Below are positions 21,612-32,003 of a stretch of DNA of 39,305 nt, piece after piece (within the stretch, counting starts at the first letter, position 1; every line of letters starts with the position of its first letter). The notes beneath the pieces were generated by a model. That model did not search any database. It was not told where the DNA came from and saw only the letters and a program-made list of their open reading frames with translations. Location of the stretch: contig JANQTG010000176.1 in the NCBI GenBank assembly GCA_030731855.1, positions 1 to 39,305 of the forward strand. Direction: 5' to 3'. The position numbers were made by a program, and so were the translations under genes. Source of the stretch: Cellulophaga sp. (GTDB lineage: Bacteria > Bacteroidota > Bacteroidia > Flavobacteriales > Flavobacteriaceae).

Positions 21612-22937
21612 ATGGCAATAATAGGGAACAAAGAATACTTTAAAGGTATTGGTGAAATTAAATTTGAAGGAAAGCAATCAGATAATCCTTTAGCGTTTAA
21701 ATATTACAATCCAACACAAGTGGTAGCTGGTAAAACTATGCGCGAGCATTTTAAATTTGCGATCGCTTACTGGCATACTTTCTGTGGTCAGGGTAGCGAT
21801 CCTTTCGGACCAGGAACACAAAATTTTGAATGGGATAAAGCTTCGGATCCAGTTCAAGCAGCGAAAGACAAGGCCGATGCAGCTTTTGAATTTATTAGTA
21901 AAATGGGCTTTGATTATTTCTGTTTCCATGATTATGATTTAGTTCAAGAAGCCGCTACTTTCGCCGAATCAGAAAAAAGATTAGCAACTATTACCGACTA
22001 TTTAAAAGAGAAGAAAGCTGAATCGGGTATTAAATTACTTTGGGGAACGGCAAACTGTTTTTCGAATCCTAGATACATGAATGGCGCGTCTACAAATCCT
22101 GATTTTAATGTGGTAGCAAGAGCAGGCGGACAAATAAAATTAGCCTTAGACGCTACGATTGCTTTAGAAGGAGAAAACTATGTGTTTTGGGGCGGTAGAG
22201 AAGGGTATATGTCTTTGTTAAACACCGATATGGGGCGCGAAATAGATCACATGGGTCAGTTTTTAACCATGGCGAGAGATTATGCCCGTGCACAAGGTTT
22301 TAAAGGAAACTTTTTTATAGAGCCAAAGCCTATGGAACCGATGAAGCATCAGTACGATTTTGATTGTGCTACAGCTATTGGTTTCTTAAAGGAATATGGC
22401 TTAGAGAACGATTTTAAAATGAATATTGAAGTAAATCATGCCACCTTAGCCCAGCACACCTTTCAGCACGAAATTGAGGTTGCTGCAAAAGCAGGCATGT
22501 TAGGGAGTTTAGATGCCAACCGTGGTGATTATCAAAACGGTTGGGATACAGATCAGTTTCCGAATAACATACAAGAAACTACAGAGGCTATGCTAGTATT
22601 CTTAAAAGCAGGCGGTTTACAAGGTGGTGGAATCAATTTTGATGCTAAAATCCGAAGAAATTCAACCGATTTAGAAGATGTATTTTTAGCACATATTGGT
22701 GGTGCCGATACTTTTGCAAGGGCTTTATTAACGGCCGATAAAATTATAACTTCTTCTGCGTATGACAAGCTTCGAAAAGAACGTTATAATTCTTTTGACA
22801 GTGGAAAAGGAAAAGATTTTGAAGCAGGAAAATTAAACCTTCAAGATTTGTACAACATTGCTCAAGAAAATGGTGAATTATCGCTAAAAAGTGGAAAACA
22901 AGAATTATTCGAAAATATTATCAATCAATATATTTAA
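21612..22937 (+). CDS. xylA: Xylose isomerase
   Basis: [91 protein letters not shown]. Confidence 0.97.
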   Translation: MAIIGNKEYFKGIGEIKFEGKQSDNPLAFKYYNPTQVVAGKTMREHFKFAIAYWHTFCGQGSDPFGPGTQNFEWDKASDPVQAAKDKADAAFEFISKMGFDYFCFHDYDLVQEAATFAESEKRLATITDYLKEKKAESGIKLLWGTANCFSNPRYMNGASTNPDFNVVARAGGQIKLALDATIALEGENYVFWGGREGYMSLLNTDMGREIDHMGQFLTMARDYARAQGFKGNFFIEPKPMEPMKHQYDFDCATAIGFLKEYGLENDFKMNIEVNHATLAQHTFQHEIEVAAKAGMLGSLDANRGDYQNGWDTDQFPNNIQETTEAMLVFLKAGGLQGGGINFDAKIRRNSTDLEDVFLAHIGGADTFARALLTADKIITSSAYDKLRKERYNSFDSGKGKDFEAGKLNLQDLYNIAQENGELSLKSGKQELFENIINQYI

Positions 22938-22955
22938 ACCATTATTTTTTATTTC

Positions 22956-22989
22956 AACCCTTTCTAATACTAAATTGAAAGGGTTTTTT
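22956..22989 (+). terminator. Terminator after xylA
   Basis: AACCCTTTC ... GAAAGGGTTTTTT hairpin. Confidence 0.8.
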
Positions 22990-23164
22990 GTGCTTAAAAT
23001 TTTACATAATTTCATTTAGAGTGTAGCACTTTAATTTTAATTTTTTTAATGAAATTGTTTTAATAATTGGAATTCGATTTAAACGCTTTTTAGAGCTAGT
23101 CATTTTTATTGTTTAAAATCAGTGTATATTTATACCTAATGGCAGTTAAATTACCTCTAAAATT

Positions 23165-24178
23165 ATGTCAAACAGAAGAAAATTTATTAAAGCTACCACA
23201 TTAGGTGCTATTGGTGCTAGTACCTTAGTAGGCTTTAAAAGCGTAGAAAAAACAGATGCATCAGCAACTATTCTAAATAAGGGAAACCAAACAAAGCCAT
23301 TAATTATTTCAACTTGGAATCATGGCTTACCTGCTAATGAGGAAACATGGAAAAACTTAAAAAATGGGATATCAACTATTGACGCAATTGAAGCAGGTAT
23401 GCGAATTCCTGAGGCAGATCCAAAAATAAGGAGTGTTGGTTACGGTGGTTTTCCAGACAGAGAAGGTAAAGTTACTTTAGATGCGTGCATTATGGATCAT
23501 AATAGTGATTGTGGTGCAGTCTCTTTTTTACAAGGGATAAAACACCCCATTTCAGTAGCAAAAAGAGTAATGCAAAATACGCCTCATGTTATGTTATCTG
23601 GCCAAGGAGCACTTCAGTTTGCCTTGTCTGAAGGTTTCAAAGAAGAAAATTTATTGACAGAAGAGGCAAAAAAAGACTGGGAAAAGTGGTTAGAAGAATC
23701 AAAATATAAACCTGTTATTAATATGGAAAACCACGATACCATTAGTATGTTGGTTTTAGATAAAGATGGTAATATTTCTGGTGGTTGTACCACAAGTGGT
23801 GCCGCTTGGAAAATGCATGGTCGGGTAGGTGATTCACCCATTATTGGTGCAGGCTTGTTTTTAGATAATGAAGTAGGGGCAGCCGCCGCAACAGGTTTAG
23901 GAGAAGCGGTCATTAGAACCGCAGGCAGTGCAATGGTCGTAGAACTAATGCGTCAAGGAAAATCTCCCTACGAAGCTTGTAAAGAAATTGTGGAGCGTAT
24001 TTACAATAAGCATAAAAATCATAAGGATATGGAATACCTGCAAGTCGGTTTTATTGCTATTAATAAAAATGGAGAACATGCTGGGTATAGCCTTCGATCT
24101 GGATTTAATTATGCGATTTGCGACGAAGAAAATGGTAACAGAATGGAAGATGCCAAATTTAAAATGTCTTGGGAGTAA
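23165..24178 (+). CDS. N(4)-(beta-N-acetylglucosaminyl)-L-asparaginase (glycosylasparaginase), Tat-type signal
   Basis: MSNRRKFIKATTLGAIGAS; HDTISMLVLDKDGNISGGCTTSGAAWKMHGRVGDSPIIGAGLFLDNEVGAAAATGLGEAVIRT matches the N-terminal nucleophile family. Confidence 0.92.
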   Translation: MSNRRKFIKATTLGAIGASTLVGFKSVEKTDASATILNKGNQTKPLIISTWNHGLPANEETWKNLKNGISTIDAIEAGMRIPEADPKIRSVGYGGFPDREGKVTLDACIMDHNSDCGAVSFLQGIKHPISVAKRVMQNTPHVMLSGQGALQFALSEGFKEENLLTEEAKKDWEKWLEESKYKPVINMENHDTISMLVLDKDGNISGGCTTSGAAWKMHGRVGDSPIIGAGLFLDNEVGAAAATGLGEAVIRTAGSAMVVELMRQGKSPYEACKEIVERIYNKHKNHKDMEYLQVGFIAINKNGEHAGYSLRSGFNYAICDEENGNRMEDAKFKMSWE

Positions 24179-24335
24179 TTAATAATTTTACAGGTATATT
24201 TTTTAGATTTTATAATCGTAGCTATTTCGTTTTACTTGAAACAAACTAACAGATTAAAAATTAAACACCTTTAATAAGATAAAAGTACTGGTGCTCAGGT
24301 AAAAAAAGCGTAAAGGGTTAAAAAAACTAAAACTA

Positions 24336-26540
24336 TTAAATAAGTGGATGTTTTTTAGTAAAAATATTCTCACCAATTTTCTGATAGAATACTTCGGGCT
24401 TAAAGGGTTTAGTTACCACATCGTTACAACCAGCAGCGTAGAAACTTTCTAAACTATCATCTAACGAAATAGCCGTAAGCGCAATAATAGGTATTTTTTT
24501 ATTGAACTTTCTAATTAAAATAGTGGCTTCTTCACCGCTAATGCCGGGCATGTGAATATCCATTAATATACCATCGTATTTGTTTTGATATACCATTTCT
24601 ACCGCATCAGTACCATTGCTAGCGATATCACATGTCATATCTTTTTTGAGTAACATTTTTTTAGTGATCACCTGGTTTATTTTATTGTCTTCCACAATCA
24701 ACAAATGGAGTCCCGTAAAATCAAAGTCCTCTTCGTCAATTTCAAATGGAATATCGTCAATAATGGTATTTTTACAACCCATTTCTAACTCAAAATAAAA
24801 AGAGCTTCCCTTGCCAAGTTCGCTTTTCAAATAAATTTTACTTTTAAATAAACCTAACAAACTTTTTACAATCGTTAAGCCTAAACCAGTACCACCGTAT
24901 TCTCTGTTAATCTGTATAGAACCTTGTTCAAAACTTTCAAAAATATTTAAGACTTGATCTTTATCGATACCGATACCGTTATCTTTTACTTCAAAATATA
25001 AGGTTACTTTATCATCAGTTTTTTCTAAAAGTTTAGTTATAACATTAACTTCTCCTCCCTTGGTAAATTTTAATCCGTTACCCACTAAATTTATTAGAAT
25101 CTGAGAAAGTTTCATAGAATCACTCAATAGACTTTTTGGTATTTTTTCGTCGTAATTTAGAATAATTTTTGTTTTATTCTCTTTAGCACTTTGTTGCAGT
25201 GAACTAACCACTTCTGTAAGTACTTTTTTAAGATTAAATTCAGTATTTACGGGTTCTAATTTGTCAGCATCAATTTTATTTAATTGCAGAATATCATTAA
25301 TAAAACTCAATAAATAGTCTCCTGAAAATTTTAAGGCTTTTAAGTGTTCTTGTTGACTTTCACTCGGGTTTTCTTCGAGTAACAAATGTGTTAATCCTGT
25401 AACTGCATACAGAGGTGTTCTAAGCTCATGGCTAACCGTTGACAAGAAATTTGTTTTGGTTTCCATCGCTTTTACGGCAGCATCTCTTGAGGCCTCTAAT
25501 TCGGTGTTTTTGGTTTGCAATAAATTATTTGTTCTAACTTTAATTTGATTATTTCTGTAAAGTGAAATAGCTAATAAAGAGATAATAGTTAAAAAGGCTG
25601 AGGTTAAAATTGCAGTAATAGCGCTTCTACTTCCTGATGCTTTTAAATCTTCAATTTCTTTATCTTTCGCATCAATTTGGTCACTCATGATGTTCAACTG
25701 AATTCTATCGGCAGTTTTTGCTTCTGTGTTTATTTTTGCTGTATTATAAATAGTGTCTTTAATAGCAATTATGTTGTTACTATATTTTAGCGAATTCTCA
25801 AAGTTTCCTAATGCCTTGTGGGCATCGACTAAAAAATAGTTGAATTCTAAAATTTCACTGAAAAAATTATTTTTTTTCGCAATATTTAAGCCTTCCTCGG
25901 CGTACTTTAAGCTGTTTTCGGGCTCTCCTGTTTTAAGTTTTAGTAGCGATAAACCTAGATAAGCTCTAGTAGCAATATAGTCTTTTTCAATAGGGTCGTT
26001 GTTTACGATTAGTGAATTGAAATTTTTTAAGGCCTCTTCGTATTTAGGGAGTTCTAAATAAATAAATGCCTTTGCTAGTAAAATATGAAGCGTCAGATTT
26101 CTAACATTTGTCATCTGATCTGCTTTATCTAACTCGTAATTAGCTTGATAATATTTTTCTTGTTTAAAAAGGTAAAGGGCATCAACAAATTTATGAACCG
26201 CTTGTCCGTATGGGTACTGGGTATCATTTAATAAATTTTCAGCTCTATCCCAAAATACAACGGATTGATCTATTTTATCAAGTCTGTAGTATAAAAGTGA
26301 AAACTCATTATAGCAATCTATAATGAGTTTTATATCTTCTGTTTGTTCGGCACCTTTTAACGCTTTTTCAAGCGTGCTTAATGCTAAATCTATTTTGTCC
26401 TGATTTTTATAATTTCTTGATTCAATAAATTGCGCTTCTACTTCTTTTCGTAAGGCTTCATTTTCTTGAGAAAATGCGGTTTGCCCTGCGAATAAAAAAA
26501 AGAAAAAACAAAAATAAAAACAGTGTTTTATAGATTTCAA
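24336..26540 (-). CDS. Hybrid histidine kinase: TPR sensor, TM helix, HisKA, HATPase_c, REC
   Basis: Signal peptide and TPRs; FLSTVSHELRTPLYAVTGL; GGTGLGLTIVKSLLGLF; HLLIVEDNKINQVITKKML...GILMDIHMPGISG. Start appears to be TTG at 26540. Confidence 0.93.
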   Translation of the reverse strand: MKSIKHCFYFCFFFFLFAGQTAFSQENEALRKEVEAQFIESRNYKNQDKIDLALSTLEKALKGAEQTEDIKLIIDCYNEFSLLYYRLDKIDQSVVFWDRAENLLNDTQYPYGQAVHKFVDALYLFKQEKYYQANYELDKADQMTNVRNLTLHILLAKAFIYLELPKYEEALKNFNSLIVNNDPIEKDYIATRAYLGLSLLKLKTGEPENSLKYAEEGLNIAKKNNFFSEILEFNYFLVDAHKALGNFENSLKYSNNIIAIKDTIYNTAKINTEAKTADRIQLNIMSDQIDAKDKEIEDLKASGSRSAITAILTSAFLTIISLLAISLYRNNQIKVRTNNLLQTKNTELEASRDAAVKAMETKTNFLSTVSHELRTPLYAVTGLTHLLLEENPSESQQEHLKALKFSGDYLLSFINDILQLNKIDADKLEPVNTEFNLKKVLTEVVSSLQQSAKENKTKIILNYDEKIPKSLLSDSMKLSQILINLVGNGLKFTKGGEVNVITKLLEKTDDKVTLYFEVKDNGIGIDKDQVLNIFESFEQGSIQINREYGGTGLGLTIVKSLLGLFKSKIYLKSELGKGSSFYFELEMGCKNTIIDDIPFEIDEEDFDFTGLHLLIVEDNKINQVITKKMLLKKDMTCDIASNGTDAVEMVYQNKYDGILMDIHMPGISGEEATILIRKFNKKIPIIALTAISLDDSLESFYAAGCNDVVTKPFKPEVFYQKIGENIFTKKHPLI

Positions 26541-26541
26541 T

Positions 26542-27561
26542 TTATTTTTCTAAATATGATTTACGATACATTAAATGTATCAAATCGATTATTCGACTAC
26601 TGTACCCAGTTTCGTTATCGTACCAGCCAATAATTTTCACCATTTTGCCGATTACAGATGTCATCAAAGAATCAAACGTACAAGAGTAACAAGTATTGTT
26701 CACGTCTATGGAAACAATAGGATCTTCAGTGTAAAAAAGTATGTTTTTTAAAGAATTTTCAGAAACTTGCTTAAAAGCTTGATTTATTTCTGCAATAGAA
26801 GTCTCCTTTTTTACATTAAATGTAATGTCGGTTAACGAGTTATTAGGAACCGGAACGCGAATACCACAACCACCAATTAATCCGTCTAAATCAGGAAAAA
26901 TTTTAGTTAGTGCTTTTGCCGCACCTGTTGTTGTTGGTACTATAGATTGCCCGGCAGCTCTAGATCTTCTTAAATCTCTGTGCGGTTGGTCATGTAAACT
27001 TTGATCGGTAGTATATGAGTGTATTGTTGTGATATAAGCTTGCTCTACGCCGCATAAATCATTAATCACCTTAATCATAGGCGCCGCATTGTTGGTGGTA
27101 CAAGAAGCGTTAGAAATAATGTCATCGGCTTTCGTTAGCATATGGTCATTTACACCCATGACAATCATTTTTATGTTGTCATCTTCAGGTGGTACGCATA
27201 AAATTACTTTTTTTGCTCCGTTTTCAAGATGATATTTTAATATGTCTCTGGTTTTAAATTTTCCAGTTGCTTCAATGACAATATCTACCTTATAAGCTTT
27301 CCAGTTTATTTTTTCAGGATGGTTTTCATTTAAAAAAGCGATAGGGTTATTAGTGCCAATGGTAATACTATTTTCGGTATGAGTAATTGTTGTTTGAAGT
27401 ACACCGTGAATACTATCGTATTTTAATAAATGAGCCATTGTTTGTGCATTGGCGACATCATTTATTGCCACAATATTTAGATTTGGATGGTCCTGTAATA
27501 AACGTACTAAAGTTCTACCGATTCTTCCAAAGCCGTTAATCCCAATATTTAATTGTTCCAT
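26542..27561 (-). CDS. gap: Glyceraldehyde-3-phosphate dehydrogenase, type I paralog
   Basis: IGINGFGRIGRTLVRLL; ISNASCTTNNAAPMIKVI; HSYTTDQSLHDQPHRDLRRSRAAGQSIVPTTTGAAKA. Confidence 0.93.
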   Translation of the reverse strand: MEQLNIGINGFGRIGRTLVRLLQDHPNLNIVAINDVANAQTMAHLLKYDSIHGVLQTTITHTENSITIGTNNPIAFLNENHPEKINWKAYKVDIVIEATGKFKTRDILKYHLENGAKKVILCVPPEDDNIKMIVMGVNDHMLTKADDIISNASCTTNNAAPMIKVINDLCGVEQAYITTIHSYTTDQSLHDQPHRDLRRSRAAGQSIVPTTTGAAKALTKIFPDLDGLIGGCGIRVPVPNNSLTDITFNVKKETSIAEINQAFKQVSENSLKNILFYTEDPIVSIDVNNTCYSCTFDSLMTSVIGKMVKIIGWYDNETGYSSRIIDLIHLMYRKSYLEK

Positions 27562-27632
27562 ATTAAAATTAGCAGTTTATATTCTTTTAAATTTTCTAAC
27601 CTTAAAGAATACAAACAGCTATTTTTATTAAA

Positions 27633-28508
27633 TTAGTTAATATGTTTGTGTGCTTTGTAGGACGATCTTACTAAGGCGCCACTTTCTACATGACGGAAGC
27701 CCATTTCTAATCCAATTTCTTCGTATTTTTTAAATTGATCAGGAGTAATAAACTCTTTTACAGGTAAGTGTTTTTTGCTAGGTTGCAGGTATTGCCCAAT
27801 CGTTACAATATCAACATTAACATCTCTTAGATCTTTCATGGTTTGGATCACCTCTTCTTCTAGCTCTCCTAAACCAAGCATAATTCCAGATTTTGTTCTG
27901 TTAATGCCTTGTGCTTTTAAATAGCGTAAAACTTCAAGACTACGTTCATATTTTGCCTGAATCCGTACTTCTCTTGTTAGTCTTTTTACCGTTTCCATAT
28001 TATGAGAAACAACTTCTGGGTTTACAGCAATAATACGGTCTAAATGGGATTCTATTCCTTGAAAATCAGGCAATAAAGTTTCTAAGGTTGTTGTTGGGTT
28101 CATGCGTCGAATAGCATTTACCGTCTCCGCCCAAATGATGGAGCCCATATCTTTAATATCGTCTCTATCTACCGATGTAATTACGGCATGTTTTATGCCC
28201 ATTATTTTTATAGATCGGGCTACTTTTTCGGGTTCTTCCCAATCGATAGCTTCTGGTCGACCTGTTTTAACGCCGCAAAAACCACATGATCTGGTACAAA
28301 TGTTCCCTAAAATCATGAACGTTGCAGTACCTTCTCCCCAACATTCGCCCATATTTGGGCAACTGCCCGAGGTACAAATGGTATTAAGATTATATTTGTC
28401 GACTAAACTTCTAAGCTGGGTATATTTTTTACCTGTGGGTAGTTTAACCCTTAGCCATTTCGGTTTTCCTTTTGGTGGTGCGATACTTTCTAACGTAGAA
28501 TTACTCAT
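27633..28508 (-). CDS. lipA: Lipoyl synthase
   Basis: [39 protein letters not shown]; radical-SAM CxxxCxxC. Confidence 0.97.
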   Translation of the reverse strand: MSNSTLESIAPPKGKPKWLRVKLPTGKKYTQLRSLVDKYNLNTICTSGSCPNMGECWGEGTATFMILGNICTRSCGFCGVKTGRPEAIDWEEPEKVARSIKIMGIKHAVITSVDRDDIKDMGSIIWAETVNAIRRMNPTTTLETLLPDFQGIESHLDRIIAVNPEVVSHNMETVKRLTREVRIQAKYERSLEVLRYLKAQGINRTKSGIMLGLGELEEEVIQTMKDLRDVNVDIVTIGQYLQPSKKHLPVKEFITPDQFKKYEEIGLEMGFRHVESGALVRSSYKAHKHIN

Positions 28509-28589
28509 CTTCCAATTTTTTTATACAAATATACAAACTATTTTAAGTTTTTATGGTTCGTATTGCGTCTTGAAAACTATAAAAAAGGC

Positions 28590-29156
28590 CTAAGATTTTG
28601 ATGCTTTAATAGCGGAAGCTAGTAATTTTTTGGCTCTAAGAAGTTTAACTTTAACATTATTTATCGGCTCGTTTAAAGTACTAGCTATCTCGGCATAACT
28701 TAATTCATTAAAATACCTCAGATTTATTACTTTTTGATAAGGAGGTTTTAGGTTTTTTATATGGCCTAAAAGCGTGCTTAAGTTTTGCTCGCTAATTAAT
28801 TGATCTTCTGCCGTGGGACTAACATCTAAAACTTTTTTAACGGCTTCGGAGCCATTATCGGTATTTTCAAAAATATTATTTTTACGTTTTCGAATTAAAT
28901 CAACGTGGATGTTTTTTGAAATGGTAATTAACCATGTTTTAAAGGAGTAACTCTCGTCGTAGGTAGCTAACTTATCAAAAGCTTTTGAAAAGGTTTGAAC
29001 TGTAATGTCTTCGGCGTCATTTTCGTTTTTGGTACGTAACAATTGAAAGCTGTACACATCACCCCAAAAAGAATCTAATAAAGTACTATACGCTATTTGA
29101 TTACCAGCTTTTGCTTTGCTAATAATACTCAGTAAGTTTTCTTGGTTTTTATTCAA
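28590..29156 (-). CDS. ECF RNA polymerase sigma factor
   Basis: DAEDITVQTFSKAFDKLATYDESYSFKTWLITISKNIHVDLIRK; RYFNELSYAEIASTLNEPINNVKVKLLRAKKLL. Confidence 0.93.
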   Translation of the reverse strand: MNKNQENLLSIISKAKAGNQIAYSTLLDSFWGDVYSFQLLRTKNENDAEDITVQTFSKAFDKLATYDESYSFKTWLITISKNIHVDLIRKRKNNIFENTDNGSEAVKKVLDVSPTAEDQLISEQNLSTLLGHIKNLKPPYQKVINLRYFNELSYAEIASTLNEPINNVKVKLLRAKKLLASAIKASKS

Positions 29157-29196
29157 ATTAAGTTTTTAAAGAAGATACGTAAAAAATGAGACTTAA

Positions 29197-29397
29197 TTAA
29201 GTAACAGCGTCTTTTTTACAGTCTTGCTCGTCTGGTTGTTTTCCACAAAAGCCGCATGCTTCACCTTCTTTATTTAAAAAAGGGTTTTGGCTTGCACAAG
29301 TTCCTGCAAATTTACCTTCTTTTTTAGCCCAAATTTTAATCGCAATGCCTGCAAAAGCAAGTGCTAATAATCCGATGGTTAAGAGTATTAATTTCAT
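29197..29397 (-). CDS. Small membrane protein with a Cys-rich C-terminal segment
   Basis: 66 aa; single N-terminal TM helix, then GTCASQ...ACGFCGKQ...DCKK. Confidence 0.75.
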   Translation of the reverse strand: MKLILLTIGLLALAFAGIAIKIWAKKEGKFAGTCASQNPFLNKEGEACGFCGKQPDEQDCKKDAVT

Positions 29398-29462
29398 CTA
29401 AATTTTTTTTACAAAGATACTAAATTCTTTGTGTTTGGTCGCTATTTAGATCTATTACGGTA

Positions 29463-30224
29463 CTAAAATGCGATGTTAGCAACAATATTATCAACTGTAG
29501 GGGTTTCGTTACCGCCTTTAGGTTCAATAGTAATATAACCAACCGCATTTTTAGCGTACGGCATTGCTAATAAATTATCTTTATTACCAGCTTCGTTGAT
29601 AACGCCTAAATTAATCATTTCACCATTAACTTCTGCCCACATTTGTAAGCATTGATCTTCTTCTAGTTGAGGTAAATTTTGAACATTGATATACGATAGT
29701 TTCTTAACCGGATTTACGTAAGCTATTGCTTTTAAATCTTTTGCTTTATCATTACCCATAACCGTATACTTTTTAGTTTTTGGGTTATTTAAAACAATAA
29801 ATTGGTTTCTTACATCTTCCAATCGTTGCTTCATGTCTTCTTCTAAAAGCTTAATTTGATTGGTAACTACGCTATTTTCTTCCTGTAAACTCAGATTTTG
29901 ATGGTAAAAGAAATACGTTGCACTCGCGAATAATACAGCTGCAATACTTGCCGCAACGGCATAATTCATGAATTTGCGCTTTGTTGTGTTCTGAGCTTTT
30001 ATTTTAGAAAGAATACTTGCTTTTAAGCCTTCTGGACTTTTTATGGCATATGAATTTGCAAACGCTTCTAAGTTTTCTTGTAATTCATTATAGGTTTTAC
30101 GCACCTCAGGATACATAGCAATATAGCGCTCAACTTGGTGAGCTTCTAATTTTGTGGTGGTCCCTAATAAATACTTTTCTAAAAGATCGGTATCTAAAAA
30201 TAATTTAATTTTTTCTTGCATCAT
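29463..30224 (-). CDS. Anti-sigma factor (RskA-like)
   Basis: ZAS-like N-terminus, single TM, C-terminal LPQLEEDQCLQMWAEVNGEMINLGVI...VGYITIEPKGGNETPT. Start ATG at 30224 overlaps the ECF stop (TAATG). Confidence 0.88.
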   Translation of the reverse strand: MMQEKIKLFLDTDLLEKYLLGTTTKLEAHQVERYIAMYPEVRKTYNELQENLEAFANSYAIKSPEGLKASILSKIKAQNTTKRKFMNYAVAASIAAVLFASATYFFYHQNLSLQEENSVVTNQIKLLEEDMKQRLEDVRNQFIVLNNPKTKKYTVMGNDKAKDLKAIAYVNPVKKLSYINVQNLPQLEEDQCLQMWAEVNGEMINLGVINEAGNKDNLLAMPYAKNAVGYITIEPKGGNETPTVDNIVANIAF

Positions 30225-30793
30225 TATAGTAATATAGTAGCGATTATCCAAAAAATTAGCATAGGTTCTATATATATTTTACGCATTTCTCTTAAGCCAA
30301 TTTTTAACCTCGATTTGATGGTGCCCAACGGGATGTCTAATTCTTCGCTTGCTTCTTGTTGTGTCATCCCCTCAAAAAACAAGGCTTCCAACACAATTTG
30401 ATATTTGTAATCTATTTTTAATAGATTTTCTCGCATGTCGATAAAATCAGGATTTACTCCGTCAACACCTACTTTATATACGTCAGAAACATCCATTTGG
30501 ATTTCTTTTTCTTGTTTAGATTTGCCACTCCTAAGTTTGTCTATGGCGGTGTTTCTGGTAATCCGGAAAAGCCAAGTAAAAAGTTTTGCTTTTGTGGGAT
30601 CGTAGGTTTCTGATTTTTTCCAAATTTTTATAAAACTCTCTTGTAAAACATCTTGCGCTAAAGCATCGTCTTTTACTACTTTATAAGCAACACCATATAA
30701 AGTATCGCTATAATTTTCATAAAGTAACGAGATCGCTTTTTCATTACGTTCTTGTAGTAACTCTATAATATGTTTTTCGAGTAATGCGCTCAT
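30224..30793 (-). CDS. ECF RNA polymerase sigma factor (sigma-K-like)
   Basis: DALAQDVLQESFIKIWKKSETYDPTKAKLFTWLFRITRNTAIDKLR; GMTQQEASEELDIPLGTIKSRLKIGLREM. Confidence 0.93.
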   Translation of the reverse strand: MSALLEKHIIELLQERNEKAISLLYENYSDTLYGVAYKVVKDDALAQDVLQESFIKIWKKSETYDPTKAKLFTWLFRITRNTAIDKLRSGKSKQEKEIQMDVSDVYKVGVDGVNPDFIDMRENLLKIDYKYQIVLEALFFEGMTQQEASEELDIPLGTIKSRLKIGLREMRKIYIEPMLIFWIIATILL

Positions 30794-30912
30794 GAAAAAA
30801 ATTAAAAAAAATGGATTTCTAAAAATCTAAAATTAAATTATTTACGTACTTATATTGTAGCGCAAATGTATAAAATTGATTGCTACAAATTTCATTTAGA
30901 TTTTAGTATAAG

Positions 30913-30933
30913 TTTGCGACTGGTTATCGCAAA
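30913..30933. repeat. 7-bp inverted repeat TTTGCGA-N7-TCGCAAA upstream of the ECF/anti-sigma operon
   Basis: Direct reading of perfect half-sites. Confidence 0.6.
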
Positions 30934-30958
30934 TTTAATTTGGTTAGTTTGGTTTGGT

Positions 30959-30990
30959 ATAAGCCTGATGCTCTCGAGTATCAGGCTTAT
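30959..30990 (-). terminator. Hairpin at the murB 3' end
   Basis: ATAAGCCTGAT...ATCAGGCTTAT; stem overlaps the murB stop codon; no strong U-tract. Confidence 0.55.
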
Positions 30991-32003
30991 TTTATGATGT
31001 TAACTTCGGGTAAGATACGAATATTAAATTTTTCTTCAACAGCCTTCATAATTTTATGCGCCAACCCAAGTATCTCTGCACCAGTAGCATTGCCATAATT
31101 TACCAAAACCAAGGCCTGGTTTACATGAACGCCAGCATCACCGAATCTTTTTCCTTTAAACCCACATTGTTCAATCAGCCAACCCGCAGGAATTTTATAT
31201 GCTTCATCTGATATTTTGTAATAAGGTGCTTCTGGATTTTTTTTTGAAAACAACTCAAAGTCTTCGTTACTAATTATTGGATTTTTAAAAAAACTACCAC
31301 TGTTGCCTAAAACTTTTGGATCAGGGAGTTTACTACTTCTAATGGCGATAACCGCTTCTGAAATATCTTTTATAGTTGGATTTTTAATTCCGTTTTTAGC
31401 TAATGCTACATCAATAGAACCATAGGAGGTATTTAATTGATGATTTTTTCTCGTTAATTTTAGTGTAACCGAGGTAATAATATATTTTCCTTTGCCTTCA
31501 TTTTTAAAGTACGATTCTCTGTAGCCGAAATGACAAGCTTCTTTACTAAAAGTTTTTATTTTTTGTGTACTTATTTCCATGGCTTCGCAATCCACAAAAA
31601 CATCTTTTAGTTCAACACCATAAGCACCAATATTTTGTATTGGAGAGGTTCCTGTATTTCCAGGAATAAGCGACATGTTTTCTAAGCCACCGTAATTATG
31701 TGCTAAGGTCCATAAAACCAATTCGTGCCAGTTTTCACCGGCCATAACCTTTATTAAAACAGCCTCTTCGTTTTCTTGACTAACTGTAATTCCTTTTAGG
31801 TTTATATGCAAAACTAAGCCCTCTATGTCTCTTGTTAATAACATATTACTGCCACCGCTAAGTATAAATTTATCAGGGTATTCGCTTCGTTTTAAAACAT
31901 CGGATAAGTGCTTTAAGGTGTTTATTTCACAAAAGAAAGCTGCTTTTGCATCGATACCAAAAGTATTATATTTTTTAAGGGAAACTTGTTGCTCAATTTT
32001 CAT
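30987..32003 (-). CDS. murB: UDP-N-acetylenolpyruvoylglucosamine reductase
   Basis: NTFGIDAKA; ILSGGSNMLLT; SLIPGNTGTSPIQNIGAYGVELKDVF; SGSFFKNP; GVHVNQALVLVN. Confidence 0.96.
   Translation of the reverse strand: MKIEQQVSLKKYNTFGIDAKAAFFCEINTLKHLSDVLKRSEYPDKFILSGGSNMLLTRDIEGLVLHINLKGITVSQENEEAVLIKVMAGENWHELVLWTLAHNYGGLENMSLIPGNTGTSPIQNIGAYGVELKDVFVDCEAMEISTQKIKTFSKEACHFGYRESYFKNEGKGKYIITSVTLKLTRKNHQLNTSYGSIDVALAKNGIKNPTIKDISEAVIAIRSSKLPDPKVLGNSGSFFKNPIISNEDFELFSKKNPEAPYYKISDEAYKIPAGWLIEQCGFKGKRFGDAGVHVNQALVLVNYGNATGAEILGLAHKIMKAVEEKFNIRILPEVNIIK

Noticed and set aside
28102-28593. 163-aa + strand ORF opposite lipA
   Set aside because: Antisense to the radical-SAM core of lipA; composition is consistent with a shadow frame.
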